Shown here piece after piece: positions 35,901-43,762 of a stretch of 64,000 nt of DNA. The notes beneath the pieces are model-generated. The model did no database searches. It worked only from the letters and a program-made list of their open reading frames with translations, and was not told the origin of the DNA. The stretch covers positions 496,001-560,000 of the forward strand of contig NZ_JAJVKV010000005.1 of the NCBI RefSeq assembly GCF_024198175.1. Direction: 5' to 3'. The translations under genes were made by a program, and so were the position numbers. Each line of letters starts with the position of its first letter. Position 1 is the first letter of the stretch. Source of the stretch: Pyxidicoccus xibeiensis (GTDB lineage: Bacteria > Myxococcota > Myxococcia > Myxococcales > Myxococcaceae).

Positions 35901-37690
35901 ACCTGGTGCGCGTGGCGCTGCGGGTGGAGCCCGCGGGGCTGCGAGGGACGGCGACCCTGACGGCCGACGGTGCGGCCCCCTTCCCGGTGCGGGCCTGGAC
36001 GGACCCGGCGAAGACCACCGAGCACGTGCTCCCGCGCCGGTTCTCCACTCCGACGGAGCTGGTGCCGGCCGAGGTGGGCGTAGAGGGCGTGCGGCCCGGC
36101 GCGGCCACGCTGGAGCTGGGCTTCGTGACTCACGATGGCGTCACCCTCAGCTCCGAGCGGATGGCGCTCCAAATCGTGGGACTGGAAGTGATGCGCGATA
36201 CCACGGTGCCCGCGGACCACGTCCCGGACGCGCCGGCCTTCTCGGTGGTGCCGGGCCTGTGGCAGGACGCGTACGCCGTGGAGGTGGTGAGCCCGTCCAC
36301 GCTGCCGGATGGTGGCGTGGGTGACGCGGGCCCTGGCGTTCCCGTCTACGTGCGAAATCACGTCTCGCCGGGGCAGCACTTCATCGACCGGGACCCCGCG
36401 CGCTTCTACGTCCGGGTGACGGACCCGTCAGCCAACCACGACCCGGGCGCGGTGGAGACGGTGGAGGCGAGGCTCGGGACGCTGGACTCCGTGCCCTCCA
36501 GCCTGGCCGGCGGCTACACGGACTCGCCCGACATGCTGGCTCTGCGGGAGACCGGGCCGGACACCGGCGTGTTCGTGTCCGCCTCGCAGCTGCTCACCAC
36601 CAACGACGACCTCATGATGAACCCGGACGACCAGTTCCGGGCCCGCGACAACCAGCTGGGCTTCGTGGCGGATGACACGACTGGAGACCGCACCCACCGG
36701 CTCGGCTTCAACGGCGCCGGCTATCTGCGCGGGGGCGTGATTGCGCTCTACACCTCCCCGGATGGCCAGCTGCACCAGCTGGAGGTCCCCACCTGCGGCC
36801 GAGCCCCCGAGGAGCGGCGGGTGCTGCGCCTGCATGTCCACATCTGGAACGAGCCCTTCGTCGATATCGGGTTCCTCAACCCGCTGACCGGGATGGAGGA
36901 GGGCGACAACGACCACCGCTTCAACTACGCGGACCTCAACGGCAACGCGGTTCACGACGTGACGGAGCCCAGCGAGCGCTACGCGGACCTCAGCGAGGGC
37001 CAGTGGACCTTTGTCGCTGGGGGGCCCGGGCCCGTGCTCCCGGATGGTGGCGTGGGGCTTCCCGCGCAGCTCAACGCCCGGGGGCCGGTGGTGTCGCGCG
37101 CCCAGGTCCTCGAAGAGGTGGCCAAGGCGCGGCTGGCATGGGCCCCCGCGTGCGTGGACGTGCAGGTCGTGGACATCGTGGAAGAGGATGCACCCCGCGA
37201 CCGCGCCACGGGCTCGGACGTCCTGCGCGACGTGGCTGTCACCGACGTCCGCACGGGCATCTACGAGCCTGCGGTCATCCAGGAGCACTACGCGCCGCAC
37301 ATGCGCCCTGACGTCCTGGAGGTCTTCTACGGCCCACTGGAGATCTTCCTGCAACACACGTCCGCCTACGCCGTCACGTACTTCCCCGCCGTCGACCGCC
37401 TGACAGGCTCGGGGACCAGTACGTGGATACTGATGCGGCCGGACACCCCGCTGGACCGCCGGGTGCTGGCGCACGAGATTGGCCACGCGCTGACCAATGA
37501 CACGGACTACACGGGCCCGCAGTGGTGGTTCTTCCCACAGGTGAGTGGCGACGTGGGTGACGAGGGTGACAACGACCTCCTCGTCATGCGCCGCTTCCCC
37601 GACAGCACGCGCGAGGCGGCTCGCTCGGTGCGCGACGCGGGCGTCGATCACTTCAGCGACCCTGGCAACACCCTGCTGGTGCAGCCATGA
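32966..37690 (+). CDS. Giant secreted protein with Ig/PKD-like repeats and C-terminal HEIGH metalloprotease motif
   Basis: Encodes 1574 aa. The signal peptide is ARALPAVLLFLLFAPPALAQ. The following 1100 residues are a series of beta-sandwich modules (for example NDPPRGMVGLSGTPAHNATL, DPDNGGDRTAGLLYFW, TVMVVNDLPVVTVTG, VDSPIQLTGAATDPDGGDIA and GTYRFRLEVRDAEGNRVS), typical of PKD/cadherin-like repeats, plus a FlgD-like block (GSYDVRVSVFSSGG). The C-terminal 200 residues carry RRVLAHEIGHALTNDTDYTG (HEIGH at about residue 1502), the zinc motif of zincins. It may be an extracellular protease whose repeats bind the cell surface or matrix. It follows the previous gene by 82 bp. Confidence 0.8.
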   Translation: MRSLQARALPAVLLFLLFAPPALAQRSVGTFSERQLVKTERTYTLQEPGGTRLAFGYSGWLPNCFVSARPSPGGAATVSAPPSSGCPYAGGNFNQYPFQVRFPSLSDLGTWAVTCHFNVNAYYGADANACGYHSGHYGELLSVTYNITVYNDPPRGMVGLSGTPAHNATLTLTTTAEDPDNGGDRTAGLLYFWTVAPRPHHPSTVLSDVGARAPRITFHGEQDLGTWVFTLNVEDNEGERVSLGSVTVDVPNPTPRPIITPPSGRVLVNRAFTLSMDPRDEDGGEYTNIAWDVRRPGTDTWAPPPGTSSQPTLGFTANAPGAWRFRVRVRDNETPPAEGEGELTVMVVNDLPVVTVTGPPISPAKVSVDSPIQLTGAATDPDGGDIAGYRWELLQAPARAGVPIGHVYPALQTLTQTTTLAHAGTWVFRLHAMDDEGEEGSSAPVAIIVDAFPEASVQGPSVVGPGLSGDQAFPLRLREQSSDPDSPCPMDLARCHVFVGGALQAPISGGVTSRGWFLDAFPLEYVGHYRTGPVFEALGDPGIDSSSETLSLGSGQILPGTYRFRLEVRDAEGNRVSASHTVRVLPVQVNPLPHLTATSRFFTEGGVFPASVSISGHGSYDPDDMTDLSSPEPGLGIDQYSWSASPPAGCVAPTPPTDAHAHTWELFPAGATLPAACLGIWRVHLTVTDNDLPTPNTGVLTREYLFGNCRTEGGVCIDRPTQAHPEMVAPDKSRVDIVYSLDEALYRWLLDFPGSYTRISILPASSETAVFSTVRLNETGWYPGQLLLYPWDGRRADGTPVPAGSYDVRVSVFSSGGAELATTRERLAILYEHPTIALTGPAYVRHPSLGPTTPMRVTFQVNGALSMDQVRYRLVNLASPSVEVMSGRLMTWGPAGFIDWTGLSGSVPQAPGEYALTVTAWRGTLQLATATHRFTVYRMQLGPQPGLPAPGLVLMANLDDDNLSGALDSTETSVARENDLVRVALRVEPAGLRGTATLTADGAAPFPVRAWTDPAKTTEHVLPRRFSTPTELVPAEVGVEGVRPGAATLELGFVTHDGVTLSSERMALQIVGLEVMRDTTVPADHVPDAPAFSVVPGLWQDAYAVEVVSPSTLPDGGVGDAGPGVPVYVRNHVSPGQHFIDRDPARFYVRVTDPSANHDPGAVETVEARLGTLDSVPSSLAGGYTDSPDMLALRETGPDTGVFVSASQLLTTNDDLMMNPDDQFRARDNQLGFVADDTTGDRTHRLGFNGAGYLRGGVIALYTSPDGQLHQLEVPTCGRAPEERRVLRLHVHIWNEPFVDIGFLNPLTGMEEGDNDHRFNYADLNGNAVHDVTEPSERYADLSEGQWTFVAGGPGPVLPDGGVGLPAQLNARGPVVSRAQVLEEVAKARLAWAPACVDVQVVDIVEEDAPRDRATGSDVLRDVAVTDVRTGIYEPAVIQEHYAPHMRPDVLEVFYGPLEIFLQHTSAYAVTYFPAVDRLTGSGTSTWILMRPDTPLDRRVLAHEIGHALTNDTDYTGPQWWFFPQVSGDVGDEGDNDLLVMRRFPDSTREAARSVRDAGVDHFSDPGNTLLVQP

Positions 37691-37743
37691 GTCTTCGCTC
37701 CCGGCTCCCCGACCCGGCCCTGCCTTCCACCTCCGAGGACTCC

Positions 37744-38505
37744 ATGCCTTCCCACCTCCTGACGCGCCCCGAGCTCCGCGCGGCTCCGATGCGCCTCCCC
37801 GTGTTGCTGCCGGCGGTGCTGCTGCTCTTCACCGCGCTGCCCGCGCTCGCCCTGGAGCCCGCCGAGGCGGACCAGCGCATCGACCGGCTGTGCGGCACCT
37901 TCCATGGGGTGGCGCCCCAGGGCGGTCCCGAGCCGCTGAAGTGGCTGGAGGAGATGAAGGACGACCCGGAGCCGTACACCGACCGGCTCAATGAGCGACT
38001 GGAGCCCGCGCGCGTCGATGCCGCCGCGGGAGACCCCGTCGCGCTTCGCCGGTTGCTCTGCGCCACGGGCCTGCTGGGCGCGCTGAAACACGACCGGGCC
38101 CTCGAGATGTTGGAGGCGCGCGCGTCCAAGCTGCGCGGGGAGCGGCTGGTGCGGCAGAAGACCCTGGACACCTTCCGCGCCACGCTGGGCCCCAAGTCGG
38201 AGCCCAAGGAGCACGACAGGCTGCGCTTCTACATGAACGTGCTCTCGGCCTTCCTCGCCGTGGAGCGCGCGGCGGTGGGCACCCTCAGCGAGGCCGGAGA
38301 CGCGCGGCTCGCGCCCCTGCTGGTCAAGTGGCTCCAGGGAAGCGAGCGCCACCTGTGGCACGAGTACGTGGACTCGCTGGAAGTCACCTCGAAGGGGACG
38401 CCGGAGGTGGATGAGCCGCTGATGGCCTTGATGAAGGACCCGAAGCGCGACCGGGGCCTGCGTCGCCGCCTGTCGGTGTACTTCTACGGGGGGCAGGGGA
38501 AGTAG
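37744..38505 (+). CDS. Small exported protein, third gene of the secreted module
   Basis: About 253 aa. An internal signal peptide (RLPVLLPAVLLLFTALPALA) lies 15 residues after the chosen start; ATG 37744 has GAGG eight bases upstream. An earlier ATG at 37687 overlaps the previous stop (ATGA) and would give 272 aa, so coupled translation is possible. The mature part is helical and HEAT-like (ALRRLLCATGLLGALKHDRA, LRGERLVRQKTLDTFRATLG, DARLAPLLVKWLQGSERHLW). I recognise no catalytic motif. Likely a periplasmic partner of the two giants; its role is unknown. Confidence 0.68.
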   Translation: MPSHLLTRPELRAAPMRLPVLLPAVLLLFTALPALALEPAEADQRIDRLCGTFHGVAPQGGPEPLKWLEEMKDDPEPYTDRLNERLEPARVDAAAGDPVALRRLLCATGLLGALKHDRALEMLEARASKLRGERLVRQKTLDTFRATLGPKSEPKEHDRLRFYMNVLSAFLAVERAAVGTLSEAGDARLAPLLVKWLQGSERHLWHEYVDSLEVTSKGTPEVDEPLMALMKDPKRDRGLRRRLSVYFYGGQGK

Positions 38506-38524
38506 GGCGGGGACGCCCCCTCAC

Positions 38525-38547
38525 GCTTCCGTCGTCGTTGCACGGAA
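38525..38547. repeat. 23-bp repeat shared with 24155-24177 (copy 2)
   Basis: Identical to 24155-24177. It contains the TTGCAC -35 element of the Rieske promoter, so it could be a moved promoter fragment or a shared control element. Confidence 0.85.
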
Positions 38548-38566
38548 CCTCTGTCCGGATTAGACC
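38538..38566 (+). promoter_or_regulatory. Predicted promoter of the Rieske oxygenase gene
   Basis: -35 TTGCAC (38538-38543), 17-bp spacer, -10 TAGACC (38561-38566). The operator half-sites begin at the -10. Confidence 0.55.
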
Positions 38567-38589
38567 AGTGGTCCAACTGATGGTCCAAT
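38561..38589. promoter_or_regulatory. Repressor operator for the Rieske/TetR genes
   Basis: Three related half-sites: TAGACCA, then TGGTCCAA after one base (an imperfect inverted pair), then TGGTCCAA again after CTGA (a direct repeat). They overlap the -10 box, the usual position for TetR repressors, and the TetR gene sits downstream. Confidence 0.65.
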
Positions 38590-38600
38590 CCGAGGCAGGG

Positions 38601-39602
38601 ATGAGCGAGAGTTCCGTGCGCGAGGTGTCGGAGCGGTGGAGTGCCCATTGGTACGCGGTGGCGCGTGCGTCGTCGCTGGGGCGGGACGCGCCGCTCGGAG
38701 TCGTCCGGCTGGGGCAGCCCCGGGTCCTCTGGCGTGACGCCTCGGGAACGGCGCACTGCGCGGACGCGGCCTGTCCGCACCGGGGCGCCGACCTGCGGCT
38801 GGGGCGCGTGGTGCGGGGGGAGCTGGAGTGCGGCTACCACGGCTTCCGCTTCGACGGCGGCGGAGCCTGTACGGCGATGCCGTGCGAAGGTCGCGACGCG
38901 AAGCCCTCCCGCGCGCTGTGTCTGCGCATGCACCCGGTCCGTGAGGCGCACGGCTTCATCTGGGCCTGGCTCGGCGGGAGGGGGCAGGGTGCCCTGCCGG
39001 AGCTGCCCTGGCTCCCGGGCGCCCCCGAGCCGGGCCCCCGCGCCGCCTCCGTGGAGGCCGTGTGGAATGCCCGCTTCACCCGGGTGATGGAAGGGATGAT
39101 GGACCTGCACCACTTTCCATTCGCACACCGGCGCTACGCTCCCTCGGCCTATACGCGGCTGGAGCCCTTCGAGGTCCGCGAGGAGGGAAGCACCATCCAC
39201 ACCACCGGGTGGCTCCGGGAGGAGACGGGCCCGTCGGGGTCGGGGCTCCACTTCGACATCCGCGTCGGCTACCCGGGCGTCGTCCACCTGCGCTTCACGC
39301 CGCGGCTCCAGGGGGCGGTGGTATGCACGCCCATCGACACCGAGCACACGTGGATCTGCGCGCGCTTCCGCCAGGACTCTCTGCGCGTGCCGGTGCTGGG
39401 CTGGCTCGCCTCGCGCATGGCGCTCGCGCTCGAGTTCGGCTTCATCCAGCCGGACGACTACCGGATGGTCCGCCATAGCCTCCCGCGCTCCGGGGCGCTG
39501 GGGCAGGGCGCCATGGTGCGCGCGGACCGGGCCATCGTCGCATGGCATCGGCTGCACGAGGCCGCGCTCGGCCAGCACGGCGACACCGCCTCCGCGTCCT
39601 GA
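38601..39602 (+). CDS. Rieske non-heme iron oxygenase
   Basis: Encodes 333 aa. The Rieske cluster is CPHRGADLRLG with GELECGYHGFRFDG: CxH at residues about 55-57 and CxxH at about 75-78. The catalytic domain has VMEGMMDLHHFPFAHRRYAP, the D...H...H mononuclear-iron site of ring-hydroxylating oxygenase alpha subunits and related O-demethylases (VanA/PaO-type). The substrate is not predictable. The ATG at 38601 is chosen because GAGGCAGGG precedes it; a TTG at 38538 falls on the -35 element. No reductase or ferredoxin gene is nearby, so electron donors must come from elsewhere. It is followed by the TetR gene 17 bp later. Confidence 0.9.
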   Translation: MSESSVREVSERWSAHWYAVARASSLGRDAPLGVVRLGQPRVLWRDASGTAHCADAACPHRGADLRLGRVVRGELECGYHGFRFDGGGACTAMPCEGRDAKPSRALCLRMHPVREAHGFIWAWLGGRGQGALPELPWLPGAPEPGPRAASVEAVWNARFTRVMEGMMDLHHFPFAHRRYAPSAYTRLEPFEVREEGSTIHTTGWLREETGPSGSGLHFDIRVGYPGVVHLRFTPRLQGAVVCTPIDTEHTWICARFRQDSLRVPVLGWLASRMALALEFGFIQPDDYRMVRHSLPRSGALGQGAMVRADRAIVAWHRLHEAALGQHGDTASAS

Positions 39603-39619
39603 TACAAGCGGTCGTCCAC

Positions 39620-40273
39620 ATGGCCCACGCCCGGTTCCACAAGCTCGCCCCGGAGCGCCGCCAGGCCATCCTCGATGCCGCCGCGGACGAGTTCGCGGAG
39701 CATGGCTTCGACGGCGCCTCCTACAACCGCATCATCGAACAGGCGGGCTACTCGAAGGGCGTCGCCTACTACTACTTCGAGGGCAAGGAGGACCTGTACG
39801 CCACCGTGCTGGAAGGCACCGTGGCGCGGCTGGTGGGGCTCGTGGGCGAGTGGGCGCCCCCCGGGGACGCGGAGGCGTTCTGGCGCGAGCTCCGGAGGAG
39901 CTACTTCGCGCTGCTCGACTTCGTCATCGCCGACGAGCGCTCCGCCCGGCTCCTGCGGGGCCTGTCACAGGCGCGGCTGAACCCGAAGCTCCAGGCCGCC
40001 TGGCAGCGCTTCGAGGCCCCCATGTTGGGGTGGCTCCAGCGTGTCCTCGCGGATGGCCGCGCGGTCGGCGCCGTGCGGACCGATGTCCCGGAGGACCTCT
40101 TGCTGGCGGCCCTGATGGGCGTGGGGCAGGCCACGGATCTCTGGCTCCTCGAGCAGTGGGGGCGTGCCGGAGCGCCCGCCATGCGCCGGGGCGCCGAGCA
40201 GGTGTTCTCCCTCTTCGAGGACCTCGCCACCCAGCGGCCGCCCCGGAAGCCGGCGGGTCCGAAGAAGCGCTGA
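39620..40273 (+). CDS. TetR-family regulator, likely repressor of the Rieske gene
   Basis: Encodes 217 aa. The HTH is ILDAAADEFAEHGFDGASYN with IIEQAGYSKGVAYYYFEGKE. The C-terminal domain has an Arg-rich tail (QRPPRKPAGPKKR). The gene lies 17 bp after the Rieske stop, so the two form one transcription unit. Three TGGTCC-type half-sites over the -10 of the Rieske promoter suggest negative autoregulation, with the oxygenase substrate as inducer. A long upstream in-frame extension has no ribosome-binding site. Confidence 0.88.
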   Translation: MAHARFHKLAPERRQAILDAAADEFAEHGFDGASYNRIIEQAGYSKGVAYYYFEGKEDLYATVLEGTVARLVGLVGEWAPPGDAEAFWRELRRSYFALLDFVIADERSARLLRGLSQARLNPKLQAAWQRFEAPMLGWLQRVLADGRAVGAVRTDVPEDLLLAALMGVGQATDLWLLEQWGRAGAPAMRRGAEQVFSLFEDLATQRPPRKPAGPKKR

Positions 40274-40286
40274 TTGGAAGATGACG

Positions 40287-40679
40287 ATGACCCGACTGAG
40301 CCCCGCGGATGGAGACCTGCTCGTGCGGTACGGGCACCTCTACGACGACGTCATCTACTCGCTCCACGTCGACTTCCCGGACCGGACGCGGCGCATGGCC
40401 GCGGAGGTGGTCATCTACGCGCGAGAAGCAGGGGCGGGCCCGAACTGGATGCACCTGCGCCTGCGGTTCCTCAACGTCAAGGCGTTCCAGTTCACCGAGG
40501 GCAACGTGTCCTACCAGGTCATCTCGGATGGCGCCCGCATCAGCTGGAAGGACGGAGCCGTGACCCTGGACCTGGACCCGGGCTCCGATGGCATCGACAA
40601 TCCGTACCCGGACCATGTGTCCAGGTTCTTCATCACCGCTGAAGCCTGCGAGTGGGCGGAGGAGCCCGCTCCCGACTGA
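40287..40679 (+). CDS. Hypothetical protein
   Basis: Encodes 130 aa, cytosolic. Aromatic and acidic residues are evenly spread (LLVRYGHLYDDVIYSLHVDF, NWMHLRLRFLNVKAFQFTEG, DGAVTLDLDPGSDGIDNPYP), the composition of small beta-rich immunity-type proteins. I do not recognise the family. ATG at 40287 has GGAAG six bases upstream; 40281 is an alternative. It ends 58 bp before the LuxR start and may be co-transcribed with the TetR gene. Confidence 0.6.
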   Translation: MTRLSPADGDLLVRYGHLYDDVIYSLHVDFPDRTRRMAAEVVIYAREAGAGPNWMHLRLRFLNVKAFQFTEGNVSYQVISDGARISWKDGAVTLDLDPGSDGIDNPYPDHVSRFFITAEACEWAEEPAPD

Positions 40680-40737
40680 CCCATGCGTTGTGGAACACAG
40701 GCGCCCGGACGCTCTCGGGGGGTGGCATGCTCCGAGG

Positions 40738-43422
40738 GTGACTCCTGCCTGGCTCCCGCTCGTGAAGTTGCAGCCTCCGCGCCTGCGCGAGGACCACCTT
40801 CCGAGGCCTCGCCTGCTGGAGGTGCTGCTCAATGCAGTCCCCTCCCATCGGCTCACGCTGCTGTCCGCTCCGGCGGGGGCGGGCAAGACGACGCTGCTCG
40901 CCGCGCTCCCCGCGGCGCTTCCCGCGGCGGACTTCGCGTGGCTCTCCCTCGACGCGGGCGACGACGCCCCCGCCTCGCTGTTGCTGGGCCTCGCGGGCGC
41001 GCTCGAACGGGGGGCCCCCGGCTGCAGTGCGCGCGTGCAGGCCGCCCTCGACGCCCTGGCGGGCGCGCCCCGTCGCGTCGCGGGAGTGCTGGCGAATGCG
41101 CTGCTGGAGGCACCCGCGCTCCTGCGGGTGCTGGTGCTCGATGACCTGCACGTGCTCACGAGCCCCGCCGCGTTGGAAGTGCTCGAGGTCTTGCTCGAAC
41201 GGCTCCCGCCCACCGTCCACGTCGTGGCCGCCGCGCGCCACGCGCCGCCGCTGCCGCTCGCACGGCTGCGCGCGCGGAGCGAGCTCGCGGAGCTGCGGCT
41301 CGAGGACCTGCGCTTCACTCCCGCCGAGGCCGAGGTCCTGCTCAATGGCCGGCTCGCGCTGGGCCTGTCCCCCGAGGCACTCGGGGCCTTGGAGCAGCGC
41401 ACGGGCGGCTGGGCGGCCGCGCTACGCCTGCTCGCCGCGGGCCTCGCGCGACTGCCGTCCGCCGAGGCCCGCGCCCAGGCACTCGCGCGCTTTGCCGCGC
41501 CGGGCGCCACCGCAGGCGTGCCGGCCGCGCAGATGGACGCCGTCTTTGCCCTGCTCGCGGAGGAGGTGCTCGGGCACGAGCCGCCCGAGGTGCAGGACTT
41601 CCTGCTGCGCAGCGCCATCCTCGAGGAGCTGACGCCCGGCCTGTGCGAGGCTGTCACCGGGCACGCACACGCGGGGCCGCTGCTGCAGGAGCTCTCGCGG
41701 CGAAACCTCCTGCTCTCCGCCGAGGAGCAGCCCCCCGGCGGCGGCCCGGCGATGCAGGCGGTGGGGCCGGTGTACCGCCTCCATGCGCTGCTCTCGGACT
41801 TCCTGCGCCACCGGCTCGCGCAGCTGCATCCGGAGCAGGTGCCGCAGCTCCACCGGCGCGCGGCCGCGGCGCACCCCTGGGCCGTGCGCGCCGTCGGGCA
41901 CCTGCTGCGCGCAGGCGACGGGGAGCCGGCCGCGGCGCTGCTGGAGCGGGAGGCCCCCGCGCTCTTCAGCCAGGGGCTGCTCGAGACGCTGGGCGCGCTG
42001 CTGGAGGCGCTGCCCGGGGAGGTGCGGGCGCGCCACCCGCGGCTGCTCCACTTCCTCGGCGTGCACGCGTGGAGCCGCAGCGACTTCCCGCGCGCGGCGG
42101 CCCTGCTGCAGGCGGCGCGCAAGGGCTTCGAGACGGCAGGCGATGCCCCGGGCCAGGGCGAGGCTCTCGTGCAGCTCTCCATCGTCCATCAGACGCGGGG
42201 AGACTTCGCCCAGGCAGGCGCGCTGCTGGAGCAGGCGTGGGCGCTGCCCCTGTCCCCGCGCAGCCTTGCGCAGCTGCACATGGGGCGCGGCTACCTGGCG
42301 CTGGGCCGGGACGCGTTCGCCGAGGCCGTCACCGAGGTGCAGGCCGCGCTGGACGTCGCGGAGGCGTCGGGGGACGCAGGCGCGCTGCACATCTGCGCCA
42401 TGCAGCTGCGGGCCACCTTCCTGCCGGCGCCCGGCGCCGTGGCGCTGCTCGAGCGCTTCCGCGGGATGTGCGCCCGCGCGCCCGCCCCGGTGGTGACGGC
42501 GTGCGCCGAGTCGCACGCGATGGTGCTGCACCTGGTGCGCGCCGAGCTGGGGGAGGCGCACGCGGCCGCCGTGCGCGCGCTCGCCGCGAGCGAGCGCCTG
42601 GGCGCGCCGGCCTGGCTGCAGGTGGACACCGGCGTACTGGCGAGCGCGCTGCTCGCCCTGCACGGCGACAACGCGGCAGCGGACCGGGGGCTCGCGGAGC
42701 ACGCGCTGCTGGTGGAGCACTTCGACGAGTGGCGCGCCGGCATGTTCTATGTGCACGCGCGCGTACGGCTCGCCCAGGGAAGGCTCCCGGAGGCGCGGGC
42801 GCTGGTGGCGCGCATCGGCGGGCCGGGCGCGCGCGAGTGGCCCGTGGCGCCCGCGGCGCGCGCCATGCTCGCCGGAGCGCTCGCGCTGGCCGAGGGGCAG
42901 GTGGCCGAAGCGGTGCGCCACGCGCGCGAGGCCGTCGCGCTGCAGGGGCGCACGCCGCTGTCGCTCGTCTTCGGGGACGCGCGCGCGCTGCTCGCCCGGG
43001 CCCAACTGGAGGCCGGCCGCGGCGCGGAGGCCCTGCACGCGCTGGAGGCGGCGCTCACCGCGCACGCGGCGCTGGGCATCCCGGGGCTGCTCTGCCTGGA
43101 GGGGCCCGGCCTCTTGCCGGTGCTGCGGCTCGCGCTGGAGCGCGGCACCCCCGCGCCGGGAGCGGAGCTGCTCGCCGGCGCCCTCGCCCCGCTGGGCGCC
43201 AGGCGCGGCGTGGCCGTGCCGGACACGGGGCTGGCCCTCACGGCGCGCGAGCTGGAGGTGCTGCGCCTCGTGGCCGGGGGCCTGGGAAACCAGGAGGTGG
43301 CCACCGCGCTGGGCGTGTCGCTGCCCACGGTGAAGACGCACGTGGCGCGCCTCCTGTCCAAGCTGGGGGCGGCCAGCCGCACCGAGGCCGCCGCCCGCGC
43401 CCGCGCCCTGCACCTGCTCTGA
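40738..43422 (+). CDS. MalT-type LuxR-family transcriptional activator
   Basis: Encodes 894 aa. The NTPase domain has the Walker A motif SAPAGAGKTTLL (about residue 40) and Walker B LRVLVLDDLHVLTS. Next come a winged-helix segment (EVQDFLLRSAILEELTPGLC) and a long TPR-like repeat region typical of the MalT/STAND LAL regulators. The C-terminus is a LuxR HTH: LALTARELEVLRLVAGGLGN, VSLPTVKTHVARLLSKLGAA. Such proteins use ATP and a small inducer to assemble on DNA. The start GTG is weakly supported; GTG at 40765 would remove nine residues and also fits. Neighbouring lipoprotein genes downstream are candidate targets. Confidence 0.85.
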   Translation: MTPAWLPLVKLQPPRLREDHLPRPRLLEVLLNAVPSHRLTLLSAPAGAGKTTLLAALPAALPAADFAWLSLDAGDDAPASLLLGLAGALERGAPGCSARVQAALDALAGAPRRVAGVLANALLEAPALLRVLVLDDLHVLTSPAALEVLEVLLERLPPTVHVVAAARHAPPLPLARLRARSELAELRLEDLRFTPAEAEVLLNGRLALGLSPEALGALEQRTGGWAAALRLLAAGLARLPSAEARAQALARFAAPGATAGVPAAQMDAVFALLAEEVLGHEPPEVQDFLLRSAILEELTPGLCEAVTGHAHAGPLLQELSRRNLLLSAEEQPPGGGPAMQAVGPVYRLHALLSDFLRHRLAQLHPEQVPQLHRRAAAAHPWAVRAVGHLLRAGDGEPAAALLEREAPALFSQGLLETLGALLEALPGEVRARHPRLLHFLGVHAWSRSDFPRAAALLQAARKGFETAGDAPGQGEALVQLSIVHQTRGDFAQAGALLEQAWALPLSPRSLAQLHMGRGYLALGRDAFAEAVTEVQAALDVAEASGDAGALHICAMQLRATFLPAPGAVALLERFRGMCARAPAPVVTACAESHAMVLHLVRAELGEAHAAAVRALAASERLGAPAWLQVDTGVLASALLALHGDNAAADRGLAEHALLVEHFDEWRAGMFYVHARVRLAQGRLPEARALVARIGGPGAREWPVAPAARAMLAGALALAEGQVAEAVRHAREAVALQGRTPLSLVFGDARALLARAQLEAGRGAEALHALEAALTAHAALGIPGLLCLEGPGLLPVLRLALERGTPAPGAELLAGALAPLGARRGVAVPDTGLALTARELEVLRLVAGGLGNQEVATALGVSLPTVKTHVARLLSKLGAASRTEAAARARALHLL

Positions 43423-43519
43423 GGCCCGCTCCCCGTGGGGCCGTCATCCTTTCGGATGACGCGGCCGCGGCCCCCGCCCGCTACTCCTTGTCCATCATCA
43501 GCGCAGGGAGGCTCTGGAC

Positions 43520-43762
43520 ATGGGTGGAGCACGGGCAGCAGAGGAAGGGGACCTGGAGGGTACGCACACCGGGATGGCGTGCGTCACGCCGCGGCACACC
43601 GCGGCCGGGAGCGGCGGCGTCCTGCTGGAGATGGAGGCCGAGTACGCGGCCGGCGGGGACTTCTTCGACGGCACCTACCGCAGCTACGGGAGGCGCCTCG
43701 CGCGAGGCCTCGCGCGGCTCGAGGCGCGTCGCCCAGGTCGGGACCTCGAAGGGGAACGTTGA
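43520..43762 (+). CDS. Small protein of unknown function
   Basis: Encodes 80 aa. The ATG follows a GGAGG motif about ten bases away, and the stop overlaps the ATG of the lipoprotein gene (TGATG), which suggests real translation and coupling. The sequence is polar (EMEAEYAAGGDFFDGTYRSY, GRRLARGLARLEARR) with no motif that I know. It could also be a spurious frame. Confidence 0.4.
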   Translation: MGGARAAEEGDLEGTHTGMACVTPRHTAAGSGGVLLEMEAEYAAGGDFFDGTYRSYGRRLARGLARLEARRPGRDLEGER

